A stretch of 30,718 bases of DNA from a virus. The notes beneath the pieces were generated by a model. It saw only the letters and a program-made list of their open reading frames with translations, was not told where the DNA came from and did not search any database. The translations under genes were made by a program, and so were the position numbers. Location: the IMG/VR virus record IMGVR_UViG_3300017971_000628, positions 1 through 30,718 of that record. The stretch is one strand, 5' to 3'. Below are positions 30,149 to 30,718 of the stretch, in pieces (the first letter of the stretch is position 1; each line of letters opens with the position of its first letter).

Positions 30149-30718
30149 CTATTGCGCTCCCAGCAGCGTGTGATTGTCGATGTTGTCGAAGTTGTCCAAC
30201 GAGTCCGGCGTCCGCTTCGGGCCGTGCAACAAGTCCGCAGGATCTTCCGGCGGGTCCATTGCCGTGACCGACACGTTCCAACTGTTCACCGGAATCCCCG
30301 CTTCGTTGGGTTCCGGACTGCCGACAGGGCCGAATGAGTACGGGTCGCGCTGCTGGGTGAATTGATAGCCAGGCTCGAAATTCACGTCATAGATCCCGTC
30401 AGGCCCAGCGGAGTAGATGTACGGGACGAGTCGGTAAGCGCTGCCCTGGACGTTGCGGGAGTCGAAGAGGTCGTGGTCGACCGCGGCGGCCTTCTCCGCG
30501 GCTGCTGCGTTCCGCTCGTATAGCTTGTCGTCGTCGGCATCGAAAAACACCTGTTTCTGAAGCGGGGAGCCGACGAGCCCGGGAGCCCAGCGCAGGAACA
30601 TGATCGGGTTGCCCCAGCCGTCGTGAAATTCATACACCCCGTCGCCATCGGCATCGCCCACTTCGTTGTCGTGTAATCGGGCCAACTCTCCCCCGCCGCT
30701 GGCAAGCTCGCCTTCAAC
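30149..30718 (-). CDS. Host pseudopilin-like protein, C-terminal part (5' end outside window)
   Basis: The minus-strand frame is open to the right edge, so the start lies outside; about 189 residues are visible. 'GDADGDGVYEFHDGWGNPIMFLRW', quoted in outline, combines a calcium-loop-like DxDxDG with the 'DGWGNP' phrase of type II secretion-like pseudopilins. 'YIYSAGPDGIYDVNFEPG' is the matching C-terminal phrase, 'SAGPDG'. Proteins of this kind, with a prepilin N-terminus and long variable C-terminal part, are abundant in planctomycetes. This is the only non-phage gene recognised and indicates the host. It is convergent with the phage cargo cassette. Confidence 0.75.
   Translation of the reverse strand, partial: VEGELASGGGELARLHDNEVGDADGDGVYEFHDGWGNPIMFLRWAPGLVGSPLQKQVFFDADDDKLYERNAAAAEKAAAVDHDLFDSRNVQGSAYRLVPYIYSAGPDGIYDVNFEPGYQFTQQRDPYSFGPVGSPEPNEAGIPVNSWNVSVTAMDPPEDPADLLHGPKRTPDSLDNFDNIDNHTLLGAQ

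Overview
The window is GC-rich and reads as most of the late (packaging, head and tail) region of a long-tailed, siphovirus-like prophage, with a bacterial gene at its right edge. That last gene, on the minus strand and cut by the window end, has the C-terminal signature of planctomycete type II secretion-like pseudopilins (a DADGDG loop, 'DGWGNP' and 'YSAGPDGIYD'). The host is therefore most likely a planctomycete; this rests on recognition only, not a database search.

Layout. 1-1350: the end of a conserved phage protein, a roughly 270-bp array of GGA pentamers, a small hypothetical gene, and a regulatory gap with a perfect 16-bp palindrome. 1351-5047: terminase small subunit, a small Cys4 protein, a strong sigma70-type promoter with operator-like repeats driving a minimal tyrosine recombinase, two small genes, a hairpin-rich gap and the terminase large subunit. 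5069-10325: three hypothetical genes, the portal protein with an unusual C-terminal extension, a tiny basic peptide, a MuF-like head morphogenesis protein and a small winged-helix-like protein. 10425-13517: a DUF2213-type protease-scaffold protein with a likely nested scaffold start, a decoration-type protein and the major capsid protein. 13586-18861: head-tail connection proteins, tail tube, two tail assembly chaperones joined by a GGGAAAC -1 frameshift site, and the tape measure. 18861-22418: tail-tip or structural proteins with Gly-Thr linkers, a cysteine-rich protein and a small Cys-containing protein.

22415-30082 is the most unusual part. Eight nearly end-to-end genes, continuous with the tail operon, encode a GT-A-like glycosyltransferase, a radical SAM/SPASM enzyme, a GT8-like glycosyltransferase, a GT2-radical SAM fusion, a B12-binding-type radical SAM enzyme, a second radical SAM/SPASM enzyme, a sulfotransferase and a GT2 glycosyltransferase. 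Most starts overlap the preceding stop. This looks like one biosynthetic or modification pathway carried as phage cargo. Its substrate cannot be read from the sequence. Candidates are a virion protein (the neighbouring cysteine-rich or Gly-Thr proteins), a host surface glycan, or a peptide.

No lysis, replication or lysogeny-repressor gene, tRNA, rRNA, CRISPR array or insertion sequence was seen. The prophage left end lies outside the window. The right end is probably near 30.09-30.15 kb, where the phage cargo meets the convergent host gene across a strong inverted repeat.
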